In this document: positions 5,406-7,096 of the stretch, piece by piece
Layout: each line of letters begins with the position of its first letter
Numbering within the stretch: position 1 is the stretch's first letter
Assembly (NCBI GenBank): GCA_027016675.1
Contig: JALUSH010000258.1
Span: 1 to 7,096, forward strand
DNA: 7,096 nucleotides
Reading direction: 5' to 3'
Origin: Thermodesulfovibrio sp.
GTDB taxonomy: Bacteria; Nitrospirota; Thermodesulfovibrionia; Thermodesulfovibrionales; JdFR-85
The notes under the pieces: generated by a model
Databases searched by the model: none
What the model saw: only the letters and a program-made list of their open reading frames with translations
What the model was told of the DNA's origin: nothing
Position numbers and translations under genes: made by a program

Positions 5406-6811
5406 TAACGAGGTTTTCTCTTTGTTAAATAATATTCATATAGTTTCTTTAACGTCTTGCGAGTCAAATCGATAATGCTAAGGAAGAAAGAATAAAGTGT
5501 TTTTGAACGTGGTTGTATTGAAACATAAGAAATCGCTTCTACTTCCTTGCCTGTTTCTATAGAAACCGACGGTGATTTACTTCTTGCAACAATCTGTGTG
5601 GGATAGACGCTCCGGTGACCGGTAATCAGGTAGCTTATAACACATACAAGGGCTGTATACGGGGCAATCTGTGCACCAAAGAGCTCGATTGCCATGATAG
5701 TTGCTGAAACAGGAGTATTAGCAGCACCTGCAAGAACCCCCACAAGTCCGATGGCAGAAAATGTAGCCCTGTCAAGCCCCATAAGGTCGGCAAAAAGAGC
5801 ACCTGCTGCTGCGCCTATGAAAAAAATAGGCGTAACTATCCCACCGCTGCCACCAAAATTAAGAGTAATGGCTGTAAAGAACATCTTTATTACAAAGGCA
5901 CACCATCCCACATGTTCACCGTTCAATGCATTTGTTATTGTATCCAGCCCGAGTCCAAGGTATTGATCAGTAAAAATTAATGTTAAAACAGTGAGCGCAA
6001 GCCCGCCTATAAGACCCTTTAAAGGACTCCAGAACTTCAGATATTTACTAATATCATTAAAGAATTCCATTATTTCAATAAATACAAAAGAGGTAAGACC
6101 CAGAAAAATTCCTGCTGCTACCACCTCAATTATAAAGGAGCCTGTGAAGACAGGAGCAAAGTGTAGGGGATGATAAAAATAAGAAACTCCAAGCATCTGG
6201 GCAACGTGGAAACTCACAATACCTGATACAAAAGATGGTAATAGTGCATCATAAAACAGATTCCCAATAAATAAGACCTCTATTCCAAACAGAGCGCCTG
6301 CAACAGGTGTACCAAACACTGTGGAGAAACCTGCACTGATGCCACAGATTACAAGTTTTTTTCTGTCTGTTTCACCAAAACGTAACAGGTCGGCAAGGGT
6401 GGAAGCCAGGCCACCACCTATCTGGGCACAGGGGCCTTCCTTGCCAGCAGAGCCTCCAGTGGCTACAGTGATGATGGTTGCAATAAACTTTACAGGAACC
6501 ACAGAAATTTTAATCTTTCCAGCTCTTTTGTGAATAGCCCTTATAACACGTTCTGTACCATGTCCTACAGCATCAGGGGCGAGGTAGTACACTATAAGAC
6601 TACTGAGAAATATGGACAGAGGAAGAAAAAAATAATAGTACTTGAAGGATGTTACCAGAGAAATGCTCTTTTCCAGTACAACAAGAAAGAAGGTTGTTGA
6701 AGCACCGACAATGATTCCTACAATTGAAGCAAGTATAAACCACTTGATAACACTTGTAAAAAGAACAAAACCCTCAACTAATTCTCTTATCCTTTTGGAA
6801 AATTGTTTCAT
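5405..6811 (-). CDS. CLC-family anion channel/transporter, no CBS domains
   Basis: This is an integral membrane CLC protein that would move chloride or a similar anion as a dimer in the inner membrane. The 468 residues carry the hallmark second signature GGSAGKEGPCAQIGGG (119-134), with Glu125 equivalent to the external gating glutamate Glu148 of E. coli ClcA. Other family features are PVAGALFGIEV (169-179), GGSGGIVTP (320-328) and a tyrosine at 403 in HRSVYPTQ, probably the central anion-coordinating Tyr445. Deviations: the GSGIP signature is GHGTE (83-87); the internal proton glutamate Glu203 aligns with Val179; and Phe357 of GIFAP is Val326. These changes suggest channel-like or uncoupled transport, or different selectivity; this is inference. 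The last 60 or so residues form a basic tail without CBS domains. The ATG at 6811 has no strong Shine-Dalgarno (AAAAAGTA precedes it). It starts 29 nt after the receiver-domain gene, suggesting a shared transcript. Confidence 0.92.
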   Translation of the reverse strand: MKQFSKRIRELVEGFVLFTSVIKWFILASIVGIIVGASTTFFLVVLEKSISLVTSFKYYYFFLPLSIFLSSLIVYYLAPDAVGHGTERVIRAIHKRAGKIKISVVPVKFIATIITVATGGSAGKEGPCAQIGGGLASTLADLLRFGETDRKKLVICGISAGFSTVFGTPVAGALFGIEVLFIGNLFYDALLPSFVSGIVSFHVAQMLGVSYFYHPLHFAPVFTGSFIIEVVAAGIFLGLTSFVFIEIMEFFNDISKYLKFWSPLKGLIGGLALTVLTLIFTDQYLGLGLDTITNALNGEHVGWCAFVIKMFFTAITLNFGGSGGIVTPIFFIGAAAGALFADLMGLDRATFSAIGLVGVLAGAANTPVSATIMAIELFGAQIAPYTALVCVISYLITGHRSVYPTQIVARSKSPSVSIETGKEVEAISYVSIQPRSKTLYSFFLSIIDLTRKTLKKLYEYYLTKRKPR

Positions 6812-6840
6812 TACTTTTTATATGTATCTGAAATTTAACA

Positions 6841-7095
6841 TTAACTCTCCAGGATTGATTTAATCTTGGCTATTACCTCTTTCGGTTTAGCTGTTGCCTT
6901 GACAAGATAAGAATCAGCACCAAGGTTTACAGCCTTCTCTATCTCTGCGGGAATACCTCTTGAGGAAAGCACTATTATATGAATAGAAGATAGTTCAGGG
7001 TTGGATTTAACAGCCTCCAGTACCTTAAAACCATCCATTACAGGCATATTCAAGTCCAGAAGGATCAGATCAGGTTTTTCTGATATAGCCAGTTT
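6841..7095 (-). CDS. Response-regulator receiver domain protein (5' truncated)
   Basis: This is the C-terminal two thirds of a CheY-like receiver domain that takes phosphate from a histidine kinase. The frame is open to the window edge, and the gene begins beyond 7096. The phosphoacceptor aspartate is in LLDLNMPVMDG (codon 7056-7054). The switch position is IIVLSSRG, and the conserved lysine is in SYLVKATAKP. The TTG at 7053 is not a credible start because it lies after the phosphoacceptor. The protein ends right after the last receiver helix (AKIKSILES), so this is either a single-domain regulator or the C-terminal receiver of a larger hybrid protein. The missing N-terminal part would decide which. 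It is 29 nt upstream of the CLC gene on the same strand. A link to the hybrid kinase at the other end of the window is possible but not shown. Confidence 0.88.
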   Translation of the reverse strand, partial: KLAISEKPDLILLDLNMPVMDGFKVLEAVKSNPELSSIHIIVLSSRGIPAEIEKAVNLGADSYLVKATAKPKEVIAKIKSILES

Positions 7096-7096
7096 C

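Noticed and set aside
6812..6840. A separate promoter for CLC, with TATAAA just before the ATG
   Set aside because: The hexamer 17 bp upstream (GTTAAT) matches -35 poorly, and transcription would start at or after the start codon. Co-transcription with the receiver gene fits better.
1..7096. CRISPR arrays, tRNA or rRNA genes, insertion sequences, integrases, defence genes
   Set aside because: No regularly spaced direct repeats, transposase or recombinase motifs, tRNA-like folds or rRNA segments were seen. Nearly all of the window is taken up by six recognisable genes.

Overview
The window is moderately AT-rich (about 40% GC by eye) and looks like chromosomal DNA from a free-living Gram-negative bacterium, plausibly anaerobic. 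The signs are a PAS/HisKA hybrid sensor kinase with the AGGIAHDFNN type of H-box, a FeoB with unusual gate motifs, a DUF89 phosphatase, and a TGCTGAA...TTCAGCA palindromic repeat. I associate this combination with Desulfobacterota or Nitrospirota; that placement is inference, not a database result.

Layout. From 2 to 1597 on the + strand is the 3' part of a hybrid histidine kinase whose 5' end lies before the window. It meets the next gene tail to tail, and the two stop codons overlap in four bases (1594-1597). Everything after that is on the - strand. In transcription order, from the right edge: a truncated response-regulator receiver domain (7095-6841), a CLC-family anion transporter or channel (6811-5405), a 155-bp gap holding a strong promoter and a canonical Fur box, FeoB (5249-3270), a 177-bp gap holding a palindromic repeat and a second strong promoter, a DUF89 metal-dependent phosphatase (3092-2196), and a TsaC/YrdC-type threonylcarbamoyl-AMP synthase (2208-1594).

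How the parts fit. Three - strand transcription units are likely. (1) The receiver protein and CLC are 29 nt apart and probably share a message. (2) feoB has its own sigma70-like promoter, with a 7-1-7 Fur palindrome just downstream of the -10 box, so it should be repressed when iron is sufficient; no feoA or feoC is next to it. (3) DUF89 and tsaC overlap by 13 bp and share a promoter (ATGACA-N18-TATAAT) whose -35 box lies in the end of the palindromic repeat. They combine a probable metabolite-repair phosphatase with tRNA t6A synthesis, a housekeeping unit.

I found no mobile element, CRISPR array, RNA gene or defence system. Nothing amounts to a clear new system. The points most worth a second look are the altered CLC filter and gate residues, the altered FeoB gate motifs, the repeat-borne -35 box, and the symmetric expansion of the repeat's two arms.
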